Positions 1-9,219 of a stretch of 64,000 nt of DNA are shown piece by piece; position 1 is the stretch's first letter, and each line of letters opens with the position of its first letter. Both the position numbers and the translations under genes were made by a program. This stretch comes from Catenulispora acidiphila DSM 44928. GTDB lineage: Bacteria; Actinomycetota; Actinomycetes; Streptomycetales; Catenulisporaceae. Location: positions 6,944,001 through 7,008,000 of the forward strand of contig NC_013131.1 of assembly GCF_000024025.1 (NCBI RefSeq), in the 5' to 3' direction. The notes beneath the pieces are model-generated. The model was given only the letters and a program-made list of their open reading frames with translations, ran no database searches and was not told the origin of the DNA.

Positions 1-253
1 CACGCAACTCAGACTGCGCACGCTCCAGTTGCGCGAAGACCGCGTCGGCGTGACCCACCAACACCCGCGCCGCCTCGGTGAGGACCACGTTGCGTCCCCG
101 GCGTTCCAGCAGTTCGCAGCCGGTACTCTTGCTGAGCACGGCCAGCTGCTGCGACACGGCCGACGGCGTCAGGTACAACGCCTCGGCCGCCGCCGACACC
201 GTGCCGTGGTCGGCCAGAGCACGCAGCGTCCGGAGTTGCCGCACATCAATCAT
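1..253 (-). CDS. LysR-family transcriptional regulator (partial, N-terminal part)
   Basis: The minus strand read from the ATG at 253 encodes 84 residues starting MIDVRQLRTLRALADHGTVS and runs off the left edge of the window. It holds the winged helix-turn-helix of LysR regulators: the AAEALYLTPSAVSQQLAVL recognition helix and the following LLERRGRNVVLTEAA wing. The effector domain lies outside the window. It is divergent from the EamA exporter gene with only about 73 bases between starts, the usual layout for a LysR regulator that controls its neighbour; that link is inferred. The family call is secure, the ligand unknown. Confidence 0.88.
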   Translation of the reverse strand, partial: MIDVRQLRTLRALADHGTVSAAAEALYLTPSAVSQQLAVLSKSTGCELLERRGRNVVLTEAARVLVGHADAVFAQLERAQSELR

Positions 254-326
254 TCAGCCCACCTTAACAATCCAAAGCAAAATCATTCGCTGGTGCTGAA
301 CGATACCCCGCCCGCACACTTTTTTC

Positions 327-1286
327 ATGCGCAATCCCCGCCACATCGCCCTGGCGCTCGCGGTCGTCGTGATCTGGGGCGTGAACTTCGTCGCCATCGG
401 CCACGCCCTGGAGGGCTTCCCGCCGATCCTGCTCGCCGCCCTCCGCTTCGCCCTCACCGGCACGGCGGCCCTGTTCTTCCCTCGCCCGAAGGAGGTCCGC
501 TGGTACTGGATCGCCGGTATCAGTGCCTTCATGTTCTTCGGCCAGTACGTCCTGCTGTTCACCGCCATGGCGCACGGGATGCCCGACGGCCTGGCCTCCC
601 TGGTGCTCCAGAGCCAGGCGCCGTTCACTGTGCTAGCCGCCGCGCTCCTGCTCGGTGAGAAGACCGGTCCGCGCCAGGTGGCCGGGATCGCCGCCGCCGT
701 CGCCGGCCTAGTCGTCATCGGCGCCGGACGGGGCGGAAACGTCCCGCTCAGCTCGCTGCTGCTGGCCGTCGGCGCCGGGGCGTCCTGGGCGCTGGGCTCG
801 ATCTGCAACCGCAAGGCCGGTGCCACCAACGGCTTCGCGCTGATGGTCTGGGCGAGCCTGTACGCCGCTCCCCCGCTGTTCCTCACCTCGCTGCTGTCCG
901 AGGGCCCGCACCGGATCGGCCACGCCTTCGCGCACCTGCACGCCGGTCCCGTCGTGGGCCTGCTCTACGTGGTGCTGCTGTCGACCTTCGTCGGCATGGG
1001 CGCCTGGGTCGTCCTGATCACCAAGTACCCGGCTTCGGCGGTCGCGCCGTACACCCTCGGCGTCCCGCCGGTCGGCATCCTCGCGGCGCTGATCGCCAAC
1101 GGCGAGCGGATGACCGCGCTGGAGATCGCCGGCTCGCTGGTGGTACTCGGCGGGCTGGTGGCGATCGTCTGGCCGCGCCGGAGCGCGCGGGGCACGTCGG
1201 CGCGCCGGTTCCGCCGTCCCCGGATCGTGCCGGATCCGTCCGTGGCCGCCGCTACAGTCGAGGAGAGCACCCACGCCGCTGCCTAG
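327..1286 (+). CDS. EamA/DMT-family membrane transporter
   Basis: A 319-residue membrane protein of the drug/metabolite transporter superfamily, with two EamA repeats giving about ten helices. The first repeat begins IALALAVVVIWGVNFVAIG and contains the ILLAALRFALTG and LLLGEKTGPRQVAGI signatures; the second covers roughly residues 150-290. The last 35 residues are a charged cytoplasmic tail. Such proteins export amino acids or small metabolites; no substrate can be named. It is divergent from the LysR gene, its probable regulator. I see no strong ribosome binding site before the ATG at 327, so the start could be slightly off. Confidence 0.85.
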   Translation: MRNPRHIALALAVVVIWGVNFVAIGHALEGFPPILLAALRFALTGTAALFFPRPKEVRWYWIAGISAFMFFGQYVLLFTAMAHGMPDGLASLVLQSQAPFTVLAAALLLGEKTGPRQVAGIAAAVAGLVVIGAGRGGNVPLSSLLLAVGAGASWALGSICNRKAGATNGFALMVWASLYAAPPLFLTSLLSEGPHRIGHAFAHLHAGPVVGLLYVVLLSTFVGMGAWVVLITKYPASAVAPYTLGVPPVGILAALIANGERMTALEIAGSLVVLGGLVAIVWPRRSARGTSARRFRRPRIVPDPSVAAATVEESTHAAA

Positions 1287-1318
1287 AGCGCACGGCTCAG
1301 CACCCGGGAGAAGGACCC

Positions 1319-3547
1319 TTGGCCGCACCGACCACCGAGCCCCACGGCACCCTGTCGGTCGTCGAGGGCGTGCTGGAGCGGATCACCTTCGCCAACGAGG
1401 AGACCGGCTACACCGTCGCGCGCGTCGACACCGGCCACGGCGCCGCCGACCTGCTGACAGTGGTCGGCGCGCTGCTCGGCGCGCAGCCCGGCGAATCGCT
1501 GCGGATGCGCGGCCGCTGGGGCTCGCATCCGCAGTACGGCAAGCAGTTCATGGTCGACAACTACACGCAGGTCCTCCCGGCGACCGTCGCGGGCATCCAG
1601 AAGTACCTGGGCTCCGGACTCATCAAGGGCATCGGCCCGAAGACCGCCGAGAAGATCGTCGGCCACTTCGGCGTGGACACACTCACGGTCATCGACGAGA
1701 CGCCGGCCCGCCTGATCGAGGTCCCGACCCTGGGACCGAAGCGCACCAAGCTCATCGCGGCAGCGTGGATCGAGCAGAAGGCCATCAAAGAGGTCATGGT
1801 CTTCCTGCAGTCGGTCGGGGTGACCACATCGATCTCGGTGCGGATCTACAAGGAGTACGGCGACGCCTCGATCGACGTCGTGAAACAGGAGCCTTACAAG
1901 CTCGCCTCGGACGTGTGGGGCATCGGCTTCAAGACCGCCGACGCGATCGCGGTGGCTGTCGGCATCCCGCACGACTCGCCGGAGCGCGTAAAGGCCGGCA
2001 TCCAGTACGCGCTATCGCAGAGCTCTGACGCTGGTAACTGCTATCTGCCACGCGAGAAGCTCCTGGAGGAGTCTGTCAAAATCCTGACGGTCCCCACCGA
2101 GCTCACCTCCCACTGCCTTGATGAACTCATCGAGGCAGAGGGAGTCGTCGCCGAGGACATCCCGGATCCCGACGGCTACGACCCCGACGAGCCGATTCGC
2201 GCCATCTACCTCGTTCCCTTCCACCGCGCCGAAGCCTCGCTGGCCGCCCAGCTACGGCGCCTGCTGGAGGCGCCGGACGACCGCCTCGCCTCGTTCGCCA
2301 CGGTCGACTGGGACAAGGCTCTGGGCTGGCTGAAGGACCGCACCGGCGCCGACCTCGCGCCGGAGCAGACCGCGGCGGTGCAGCAGGCGCTGACGGCGAA
2401 AGTCAGTGTCCTGACCGGCGGCCCGGGCTGCGGCAAGTCGTTCACGGTGCGCTCGATCGTGGAGTTGGCGCAGGCCAAGCGGGCGCGCGTGGTCCTGGCC
2501 GCCCCGACCGGCAAGGCAGCCAAGCGCCTGACCGAGCTGACCGGCGCCGAGGCGATGACCGTGCACCGCCTGCTGGAGCTCAAGCCAGGCGGGGACGCCG
2601 CGTACGACCGGGACCGGCCGCTGGAGGCCGACCTCGTGGTGGTGGACGAAGCCTCGATGCTGGACGTCCTGCTGGCGAACAAACTGGTCAAGGCCGTCGC
2701 CCCCGGCGCACACCTGTTGCTGGTCGGCGACGTGGACCAGCTCCCCTCCGTCGGCGCCGGCGAGGTGCTGCGCGATCTCCTAGCCGCGCCCCGAGTGCCC
2801 CGCGTACGCCTGACGCAAGTCTTCCGCCAGGCGCAACAGTCCGGCGTCGTGGTGAACGCGCACCGGATCAACTCGGGGAAACCGTTGGAGCTCAAGGGAT
2901 TCGACGACTTCTTCCTGTTCGTCGAGGACGAGACCGAGGACGCCGCACGCGTCGCCGTCGAGCTGGCCACGACCCGCATCCCCAAACGCTTCGGCTTCGA
3001 CCCCCGCCGCGACATCCAGGTTCTGACTCCCATGCACCGCGGCCCAGCCGGCGCCGGAACCCTCAATGGGCTCCTGCAAGAAACGCTGACCCCCTCCCAG
3101 CCCTCGCGCCCCGAGAAGCGCTTCGGCGGCCGCACCTTCCGCGTCGGCGACAAGGTCACGCAGATCCGCAACAACTACGACAAGGGAAAGAACGGCGTCT
3201 TCAACGGCACCGGCGGCGTCATCACCTCCATGCTCCTGGAGGAGCAGACCCTGGTGGTACACACCGACGAGGACGAAGAGGTGACGTATGAGTTCGCGGA
3301 GCTGGACGAGCTACAGCACGCCTACGCCATGACAGTGCACCGATCGCAGGGCTCTGAATACCCCGTAGTTGTGGTCCCCGTGACAATGAGCGCCTGGATG
3401 ATGCTGCAACGAAACCTGCTCTACACGGCAGTCACGCGCGCGAAGAAGCTGGTGGTCCTGGTCGGCTCGAAACGCGCCCTGGCACAAGCGATCCGCACGA
3501 TGTCCGCAGGCAAACGCTTCACCGGCCTGGACTACCGCCTGCGATGA
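1319..3547 (+). CDS. recD2: RecD2-type (RecD/TraA family) ATP-dependent 5'-3' DNA helicase
   Basis: 742 residues, the normal length for RecD2. From the N terminus it shows an OB-like start (LERITFANEETGYTVARV), helix-hairpin-helix repeats (LIKGIGPKTAEKIVGHFG), Walker A GGPGCGKSFT near residue 366, Walker B VVVDEASMLD near 440, and the SH3/UvrD-like C-terminal motif AYAMTVHRSQGSEYPVVV near 667. RecD2 is a superfamily 1B helicase acting in DNA repair without RecBC. The start is TTG at 1319 after GGGAGAAGGA. Its TGA overlaps the ATG of the next gene (ATGA), so the two are cotranscribed. Confidence 0.92.
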   Translation: MAAPTTEPHGTLSVVEGVLERITFANEETGYTVARVDTGHGAADLLTVVGALLGAQPGESLRMRGRWGSHPQYGKQFMVDNYTQVLPATVAGIQKYLGSGLIKGIGPKTAEKIVGHFGVDTLTVIDETPARLIEVPTLGPKRTKLIAAAWIEQKAIKEVMVFLQSVGVTTSISVRIYKEYGDASIDVVKQEPYKLASDVWGIGFKTADAIAVAVGIPHDSPERVKAGIQYALSQSSDAGNCYLPREKLLEESVKILTVPTELTSHCLDELIEAEGVVAEDIPDPDGYDPDEPIRAIYLVPFHRAEASLAAQLRRLLEAPDDRLASFATVDWDKALGWLKDRTGADLAPEQTAAVQQALTAKVSVLTGGPGCGKSFTVRSIVELAQAKRARVVLAAPTGKAAKRLTELTGAEAMTVHRLLELKPGGDAAYDRDRPLEADLVVVDEASMLDVLLANKLVKAVAPGAHLLLVGDVDQLPSVGAGEVLRDLLAAPRVPRVRLTQVFRQAQQSGVVVNAHRINSGKPLELKGFDDFFLFVEDETEDAARVAVELATTRIPKRFGFDPRRDIQVLTPMHRGPAGAGTLNGLLQETLTPSQPSRPEKRFGGRTFRVGDKVTQIRNNYDKGKNGVFNGTGGVITSMLLEEQTLVVHTDEDEEVTYEFAELDELQHAYAMTVHRSQGSEYPVVVVPVTMSAWMMLQRNLLYTAVTRAKKLVVLVGSKRALAQAIRTMSAGKRFTGLDYRLR

Positions 3548-4323
3548 CAGACCTCATCCTGCACTTCGACAACAACAAGCCCCGCAAACTGAAGTACAAC
3601 CTCGCCGAGGCGCACAAAGCCGGCGCCACAACCCTGCTCACCTTCGGCGGCGCCTACTCCAACCACATCCGCGCGGTAGCCGCAGCCGGCCGCACCGAAG
3701 GCTTCGCAACAATCGGCGTCATCCGCGGCGAGGAACACCTCCCCCTGAACGAATCCCTCGCCTACGCGGCATCCCAAGGCATGCACCTGACCTACATGGA
3801 CCGCGAGTCCTACCGAACAAAGAACTCACCCACCACCCGCCGCGCCCTGCACAACACTTTCGGCGACTTCTTCCTCATCCCCGAAGGCGGCTCAAACCCC
3901 GCCGCAGTCCGCGGCTGCGCAGAACTCCCCGCCGAAATCCCCCACCCCTTCGACATCATCTGCTGCCCCGTCGGCACCGGCGGCACCCTGGCCGGCATCT
4001 CCGCCGGCCTCTCCCCCACCCAACGAGCCATCGGCTTCGCAGCCCTCAAAGGCGACTTCCTGAAAAAAGAAGTCGCCGACCTCCAACGCCAAACCTACGG
4101 CCACGCCCTCACCAACTGGCACATCGAAACCGACTACCACTTCGGCGGCTACGCAAAGATCCCCCCACACCTAGAAGCCTTCGCCGCAGCCTTCGGCACC
4201 ACCCACGGCTTCGAAGTGGACCGCATCTACGTCGCAAAAATGCTCTACGGCATCACCCACATGATCGAAGCCAACGCCTTCGCCCCCACCACCCGCATCG
4301 TCGCCGTCATCACCACCGGCTGA
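3544..4323 (+). CDS. ACC deaminase / D-cysteine desulfhydrase-like PLP enzyme, short N terminus
   Basis: 259 residues resembling the fold-II PLP enzymes that include 1-aminocyclopropane-1-carboxylate deaminase and D-cysteine desulfhydrase. NKPRKLKYNLAEA carries the PLP lysine, followed by TLLTFGGAYSNHIRA, IGVIRGEEHLPLN, FLIPEGGSNPAAVRGCAE and the phosphate loop CPVGTGGTLAG. Family members usually have about 30 more N-terminal residues before the NK motif. The upstream frame is open inside recD2 but shows no family sequence, so the protein looks genuinely short. It overlaps recD2 by four bases. Codons are richer in final A than in neighbouring genes. Substrate is not determined. Confidence 0.78.
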   Translation: MTDLILHFDNNKPRKLKYNLAEAHKAGATTLLTFGGAYSNHIRAVAAAGRTEGFATIGVIRGEEHLPLNESLAYAASQGMHLTYMDRESYRTKNSPTTRRALHNTFGDFFLIPEGGSNPAAVRGCAELPAEIPHPFDIICCPVGTGGTLAGISAGLSPTQRAIGFAALKGDFLKKEVADLQRQTYGHALTNWHIETDYHFGGYAKIPPHLEAFAAAFGTTHGFEVDRIYVAKMLYGITHMIEANAFAPTTRIVAVITTG

Positions 4324-4466
4324 GAGCCCGCCCACCGATGCGGCACGGCGGCACACCGGCACGACTACTGAGCCATCCGAGTGAGCCCCCGACAACCCCA
4401 CACCCCACTTTCCACGTGCTCCAAATAGCAGCCACATGGAGGGCAGCCACCACCCCAGCTCCCGCC

Positions 4467-5870
4467 TCAGCCGCTGGCGCCGCCGGTGAAGTTCCAGCCG
4501 GCGAGGTGGAGGGCGGGGGCCATGGCTGAGTAGGCGCCGTATTTCGAGGCGAAGGCTGGGGCGTGGGTGCCTATGGCTAGGACGCGGCCTGGGGCTAGGG
4601 CTTCGGGGTAGGACTGGGTGAAGCGGAGGTTTTTGACTGGGTGGGTGATTTCGCCGTTTTCGATGAGCCAGACGCCGTTGCGGGTGAGGCCGGTCATCAC
4701 GAGGCGGCGGGGGTCCAGGCAGCGGGTGTACCAGTGGTCGGTGACCAGGAGGCCTCGGTGGACCTTGGTGATCAGGCCTTGGACCGCGGAGTCCGCGGCG
4801 GGGCCGTCGACTTCGGTGGGGGTGAGGGTGACGGGGGGTTCGAGGCGGACGTTGATCGGTACGGCGCCGTCTGTCGCGCTGGAGGCGCTGGCGTGGCCGG
4901 TGCTGGTGGTGGCGGCTTCGCGGGCGGAGCGGCGGTCGTGGGCGACTGCTTGGGTCACGCCGTTGCGGACCAGGTGGAGGGGGTCGCGGGGGGTGCCTTC
5001 GGCGTCGAAGAGGGGACCGGCGGCCGGGCCTGAGAGGGGGTCGTCGATCAGGGTGACCAGGGGGTCGAACTGCTGGTCGCCGAGTTTGGCGAAGGACGTG
5101 CCCTCGGTGAGGGCCTTGCCGTTGAAGCCGTAGTCGGCCAGGACCCACAGGATGTCGCTGACCGCCGTGGGTTCCAGGACCACTTCGTACTCGCCGGGGT
5201 CGATCTCGATCGGGTTCTGCGAGGCGAGGGCCTTGGCGGCGGCGCGCGCGCCGAGTGCGGCGCCGTTCAGGTCGCTCATGCGGCGCGAGGCCTGGCGGGA
5301 GGCGCCGTCGGAGGTGGCGGTCTTGGCGATGCCGTCGATCGCGGCCTCGACGACCGTGCCGTGGACGGCCTGCCCCTCAGAGTTCGCATACGCCGTCACG
5401 ACCAGCCGGTTGCGGTAGAACCCGGCCGCGGTGAGCCCAGCGGCGGTGACCTCGTCCACATACGCCTTCACCTGCTCGGCCCGCGCCTCGGGACCCGCGC
5501 CGCCGGTCGCGAGGTCCGGATCGGCCGATGGGATGGGGAGCGGCGCGCGGCCGGACAGTCCTGCCCAGCCCGGGTCCGCCGGCGACAGGCGTACCGCCGC
5601 GACCGTGCGCTCGACCAGGGCGGCCAGGCCTGCGTCGTCGGTGACGGTCGTGGTGTTCACGGCGGTGCGGCCGTCGGCGTGGATGCGCAGGGTCACCGTG
5701 TCGGTGTCGCTGGCGACGTTCTGGTGAATGTAGGAGTTGGCGAATCGGGTGAGCGCTAGGTGTTCGTGCTCGACCGTCACGTCCACGTCCGCCGAGCCGC
5801 CGGCGGCCGTGCGCGCGGCCTGCAGCACGCGCTCGGCGGTCTCGCTCCGCACCGCGGTGTCCGGGCTCAT
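4467..5870 (-). CDS. tldE: TldE/PmbA-family metalloprotease subunit
   Basis: 467 residues of the TldD/PmbA (U62) family, the partner lacking the HExxxH zinc site. The N-terminal domain contains LALTRFANSYIHQNVASDTD, and the C-terminal half the conserved PIEIDPGEYEVVLEPTAVSD, NGKALTEGTSF and WYTRCLDPRRLVMTGLTRNG blocks. TldD and TldE form a heterodimeric protease that degrades unfolded peptides and matures some modified peptides. It follows tldD with a four-base ATGA overlap at 5867-5870. The 3' third uses unusually many A-ending codons (CTA, CCA, ATA). Confidence 0.92.
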   Translation of the reverse strand: MSPDTAVRSETAERVLQAARTAAGGSADVDVTVEHEHLALTRFANSYIHQNVASDTDTVTLRIHADGRTAVNTTTVTDDAGLAALVERTVAAVRLSPADPGWAGLSGRAPLPIPSADPDLATGGAGPEARAEQVKAYVDEVTAAGLTAAGFYRNRLVVTAYANSEGQAVHGTVVEAAIDGIAKTATSDGASRQASRRMSDLNGAALGARAAAKALASQNPIEIDPGEYEVVLEPTAVSDILWVLADYGFNGKALTEGTSFAKLGDQQFDPLVTLIDDPLSGPAAGPLFDAEGTPRDPLHLVRNGVTQAVAHDRRSAREAATTSTGHASASSATDGAVPINVRLEPPVTLTPTEVDGPAADSAVQGLITKVHRGLLVTDHWYTRCLDPRRLVMTGLTRNGVWLIENGEITHPVKNLRFTQSYPEALAPGRVLAIGTHAPAFASKYGAYSAMAPALHLAGWNFTGGASG

Positions 5871-7306
5871 CCGCGCACCCCCACTCGCACGTTCTGGAAA
5901 CGGGCCGGCGCCGCCGGATGGCCGGTGTGCCCGACCTGCCCGGGCTGCCCCTTGCCGCAGTTCGGCGTGCCCCAGGCGACGATCTCGTGGGAGAGCATGT
6001 CCATGCTCTGCCAGAACTTCGGGCCGATGCCGGTGTAGGTCGGGTTCTTCACCATGCGGCCGAGCTTGCCGTTCTTCACCTCGTAGCCGACCTCGCAGCC
6101 GAACTGGAAATTCAATCTCTTGTCATCGATCGACCATGACCGGTTCATGTCCATGAACACCCCGTCGTCGGTCGCGGCGATGATCTCCTCCAGCGTGTGC
6201 GGACCCGGCTCCAGACCGACGTTGGTCATGCGCACGATCGGCAGCCGCGACCAGTCCGTCGACCGCACGCTGCCGCCATAATCGAGCCCTGCGACAGCCG
6301 CGCTCTCCCGCCCGGACAGCACGCCGGTCCAGATGCCGTTGCGGACCGCATCGCGTTTGCCGGCCTTGGTTCCCTCGTCGTCGTAACCGAAGGAACCCAG
6401 CGCGCCGGGGTGGGTGGCGTCGATGACGATGTTCATCAGCTCGCTGCCATACTGCAGCGTGCCGAGCTGAGCCAGGTCCAGCCACGAGGTGCCGGCGTAC
6501 GCCGCCTCCCAGCCCAGGATGCGGTCCAGTTCGATGGCGTGGCCGACGGATTCGTGGATCTGCAACGCCAACTGCTCGCCGCCGAGGATCAGCGCGGTCT
6601 GGCCCGACGGGCACTGCGGGGCACGCAGCAGCGCCTGGGCTTCGTCGGCGATCCGGGAGGCCTGCGCGGCCAGGTCGAGCTCGGTGACCAGCTCCCAGCC
6701 GCGGGTGCCATACTGGCCGCGCCGCGAGGGGTACGAGCGGACCTGGGTCTCGCGCTCGCCGACCGCGGTGGCCGAGATCCCGCCGCCGCATTCGCGGATG
6801 TGCTGGTCGATCCGGTGTCCCTCGGAGGAGACGAACCACTTGCGCGTGTCCCAGATCTGGTAGATGCCGGTCGCGATGTCAGCACCCTGCGAGCGCATCT
6901 CGGCGGTGGCCGCCGTCAGCAGATCGCCCTTGTCCGAGACGGGCACCTCGAGCGGATCCACCTCGCACTCGCTGGCCCAGCTGCCGACCTCCGGATCGGC
7001 CGGGATCATCGCCGCCGGGCCCGGGACCCGCGAGGAGGCCTTGGCGATCTCCACCGCCTGCCGTCCGGCCGCGCGGACCGAAGGCGCGTCCAGATGCGGC
7101 GTCGCGAAGAAACCCCAGCTGGACCCGACAAGCGCCCGCACCCCGATACCGACCGTCTCCCCCTGGTCCAGCGCCTCCACGGCACCGTTGCGGGCGGACA
7201 TGGACTCGGTCCGGCGGTGCATGACGCGGGCGTCGGCGTAGCGGGCCCCCAGCGCGAGCGCGTGCTCCACGGCCTGATCGGCCGCGTCGAGGTAGCTGCT
7301 GCTCAT
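5867..7306 (-). CDS. tldD: TldD-family zinc metalloprotease catalytic subunit
   Basis: About 479 residues from the ATG at 7306. A GTG at 7327 is also open, but it overlaps the end of the cobC-like gene and the ATG start (MSSSYLDAADQAVEHALALG) fits the family. The zinc-binding HESVGH motif lies at residues 251-256 followed by AIELDRILGWEAAYAGTSW, and later blocks SFGYDDEGTK, VRMTNVGLEPG and FGCEVGYEVKNGKLG match TldD. It is the active partner of the overlapping tldE. The pair sits immediately downstream of the B12 operon (22 bases after its last gene) and may be read through from it. Confidence 0.93.
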   Translation of the reverse strand: MSSSYLDAADQAVEHALALGARYADARVMHRRTESMSARNGAVEALDQGETVGIGVRALVGSSWGFFATPHLDAPSVRAAGRQAVEIAKASSRVPGPAAMIPADPEVGSWASECEVDPLEVPVSDKGDLLTAATAEMRSQGADIATGIYQIWDTRKWFVSSEGHRIDQHIRECGGGISATAVGERETQVRSYPSRRGQYGTRGWELVTELDLAAQASRIADEAQALLRAPQCPSGQTALILGGEQLALQIHESVGHAIELDRILGWEAAYAGTSWLDLAQLGTLQYGSELMNIVIDATHPGALGSFGYDDEGTKAGKRDAVRNGIWTGVLSGRESAAVAGLDYGGSVRSTDWSRLPIVRMTNVGLEPGPHTLEEIIAATDDGVFMDMNRSWSIDDKRLNFQFGCEVGYEVKNGKLGRMVKNPTYTGIGPKFWQSMDMLSHEIVAWGTPNCGKGQPGQVGHTGHPAAPARFQNVRVGVRG

Positions 7307-7328
7307 GGGTCCGACCCTAACCCGCACC

Positions 7329-8360
7329 TTACCAAGACGTCGCGGCGAGCTGCTTCCAGCGGTCGATCAGCAGGTCGGTGGCGGTCCGGCCGCGCACGGC
7401 GACCCGCAGCCAGTCCGGGCCGAGGCCGGGGAAGGTGTCACCGCGGCGTACGGCGATGCCCTCGGCGCGCAGCTGGTCGCGGAGTCGCACGGCATTTGGC
7501 GCCCTGACCAGGACGAAGGGGGCACGTGAGGCTGCGGGGACGGTGACGCCGGGGATCTCGGTGAGGCGCGCCAGCAGGTGATCGCGGTCCTGGTCGGCCT
7601 GTTTGGCGAGGGCTTCGGCTTCGGCGATCGCGTCGGGGTCGCAGACCGCTCGCGCGGCGATGAGCGCCAGCGAGGAGACCGACCAGAGGGGTTGCGCCTC
7701 TATCAGAGCCCTGATGAGCGGCGCCGGACCGAGGACGTAGCCGACGCGCAGTCCCGCGAGTCCCCAGGTCTTTGTCAGGCTTCTGATGACGACGATATCC
7801 GAGTGTCCAGCAAGGGTTTCGGTCTCGCCGGGGATGCCGTCGATGAAGGCTTCGTCGACGACGACGGTGCGTCCGGGGCGGCGGAGACGTTCGATGGCCG
7901 CTGCCGGATGGAGAACCGAGGTCGGGTTCGTCGGGTTGCCGATCATCACGAGGTCGGGCTCGGTCGGGACCGCTTCCGGGTCGAGGGTGAAGTCGCCGGT
8001 GAGGATGTGGCGCTCGACGTCGTGACCGGCGGCGCGCAGGGCGGCTTCGGGTTCGGTGAACTGCGGGTGCACGACGAGCGCGCGCCGGGGTCGCAGGACC
8101 CTGGCAAGCAGGACGAACGCCTCCGCGGCGCCCGAGGTGAGCAGGACTTCGTCCGGCGCGCGGCCGTGGCGTTCGGCGACGGCTTCGGTGGCGGCGCGGG
8201 CGTCGGGGTAGGCGGCGAGCGTCGCGAGGCCTTCGGCGAGGCGGTCGCGGAGCCAGCGCGGGGGTTCCGGGAGGCGGACGTTGACTGCGAAGTCGTGACT
8301 GATGGCGACGTCACGCAGCTCGGCGTCGCCGTGGTGCCGCAGGTCCTCGTCCTCATCCAT
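7329..8360 (-). CDS. cobC: CobC-like PLP-dependent aminotransferase-fold decarboxylase (Rv2231c family)
   Basis: 343 residues of fold-type I, related to histidinol-phosphate aminotransferase and L-threonine-O-3-phosphate decarboxylase. Visible are VLLTSGAAEAFVLLARVL, IGNPTNPTSVLHPAAAI, VVDEAFIDG and the Schiff-base lysine in IRSLTKTWGLAGLRVGYVLG. In B12 synthesis such enzymes make the aminopropanol linker or its phosphate. The ATG at 8360 overlaps the end of cbiX by eight bases, making this the last gene of the B12 operon. Function rests on this context; a histidinol-phosphate aminotransferase role is the alternative. Confidence 0.82.
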   Translation of the reverse strand: MDEDEDLRHHGDAELRDVAISHDFAVNVRLPEPPRWLRDRLAEGLATLAAYPDARAATEAVAERHGRAPDEVLLTSGAAEAFVLLARVLRPRRALVVHPQFTEPEAALRAAGHDVERHILTGDFTLDPEAVPTEPDLVMIGNPTNPTSVLHPAAAIERLRRPGRTVVVDEAFIDGIPGETETLAGHSDIVVIRSLTKTWGLAGLRVGYVLGPAPLIRALIEAQPLWSVSSLALIAARAVCDPDAIAEAEALAKQADQDRDHLLARLTEIPGVTVPAASRAPFVLVRAPNAVRLRDQLRAEGIAVRRGDTFPGLGPDWLRVAVRGRTATDLLIDRWKQLAATSW

Positions 8361-9219
8361 GGGAGTGCGCGTGGCTGTGGTGGTGGCTGTGGCCGTCCTC
8401 GTCGGGGTGGTGATGCGGCGCCTGCGCGGCTCCGACCTTGTCTTCGAACCCTGGCATGGCGATGCGGTACACGCAGGTGTCGCAGTTCATCCGGATGTCG
8501 CCGGCGACGGCTTCGGCGTGGCGTTCCAGCACAAGGTCGGCGAGCTCGTCGCAGTCGCCGATGACCGGAGCGACGTCGTAGCCCGCGGACTGCTCGACGA
8601 TGCGGTCCGGCAGGACGCCGCGGAAGAGGAAGTACGGCAGGACCACGATGCGCTTGGCGCCGAGGCGGCGGCAGCGCTCCAGGCCTTCGGAAACCGAAGG
8701 CTGCGCAAGGGATACGAAGGCTGTCTCGACCATGCCGATGCCCCGGCCTTCCCACAGCAGGCGTGCGGCGCGGTAGACCTCGGCGTTGGCGTCGGGGTCG
8801 GTGGAGCCGCGGCCGACGAGCAGGACTGCGGCGTCGGCGCGTTCCTCGCGGGGCAGGACGGTGTCCAGGCGTGCTTCCAGCAGCGACAGGATGGTCGGGT
8901 GCACGCCGAGCGGGCGTCCGTAGGAGAAGGACAGGCCCGGGTGGCGCAGGCGCTCGCGGTTCAGGGAGCCGGGGATGTCGCCCTTGGCGTGGCCGGCGGC
9001 GACCAGGACCAGCGGCACGGCGGCGACGCGGTGGTGGCCGGCGCCGACCAGGCGGGCCACGGCTTCGCTGACCGGTGGCGCGGACAGCTCGATGAAGCCG
9101 CCGTCCACGGCCTCGACGGCCTGCGGCGCGCGGCGGGCGACGCGTTCGACGAAGGCGCGGAAGTCCTGGGCGCCCTCGGCGTCGCGGGTGCCGTGGCCGA
9201 CGATCAGCAGGGCGGTCAT
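8353..9219 (-). CDS. cbiX: CbiX-type sirohydrochlorin chelatase with histidine-rich tail
   Basis: 288 residues with two class II chelatase repeats: the first starts ALLIVGHGTRDAEGAQDF, the second AAVLLVGRGSTDPDANAEVYR. PLVLVAAGHAKGDIPG and VVLPYFLFRGVLPDRI carry the metal-site features of the CbiX/SirB family. CbiX inserts cobalt into sirohydrochlorin early in B12 synthesis. The end is a CxxC-like MNCDTCVYR segment plus a tail of about 20 residues (HHHPDEDGHSHHHSHAHSHG) with ten histidines, probably for binding cobalt or nickel. It overlaps cobH by ATGA and cobC by eight bases. Confidence 0.9.
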   Translation of the reverse strand: MTALLIVGHGTRDAEGAQDFRAFVERVARRAPQAVEAVDGGFIELSAPPVSEAVARLVGAGHHRVAAVPLVLVAAGHAKGDIPGSLNRERLRHPGLSFSYGRPLGVHPTILSLLEARLDTVLPREERADAAVLLVGRGSTDPDANAEVYRAARLLWEGRGIGMVETAFVSLAQPSVSEGLERCRRLGAKRIVVLPYFLFRGVLPDRIVEQSAGYDVAPVIGDCDELADLVLERHAEAVAGDIRMNCDTCVYRIAMPGFEDKVGAAQAPHHHPDEDGHSHHHSHAHSHG

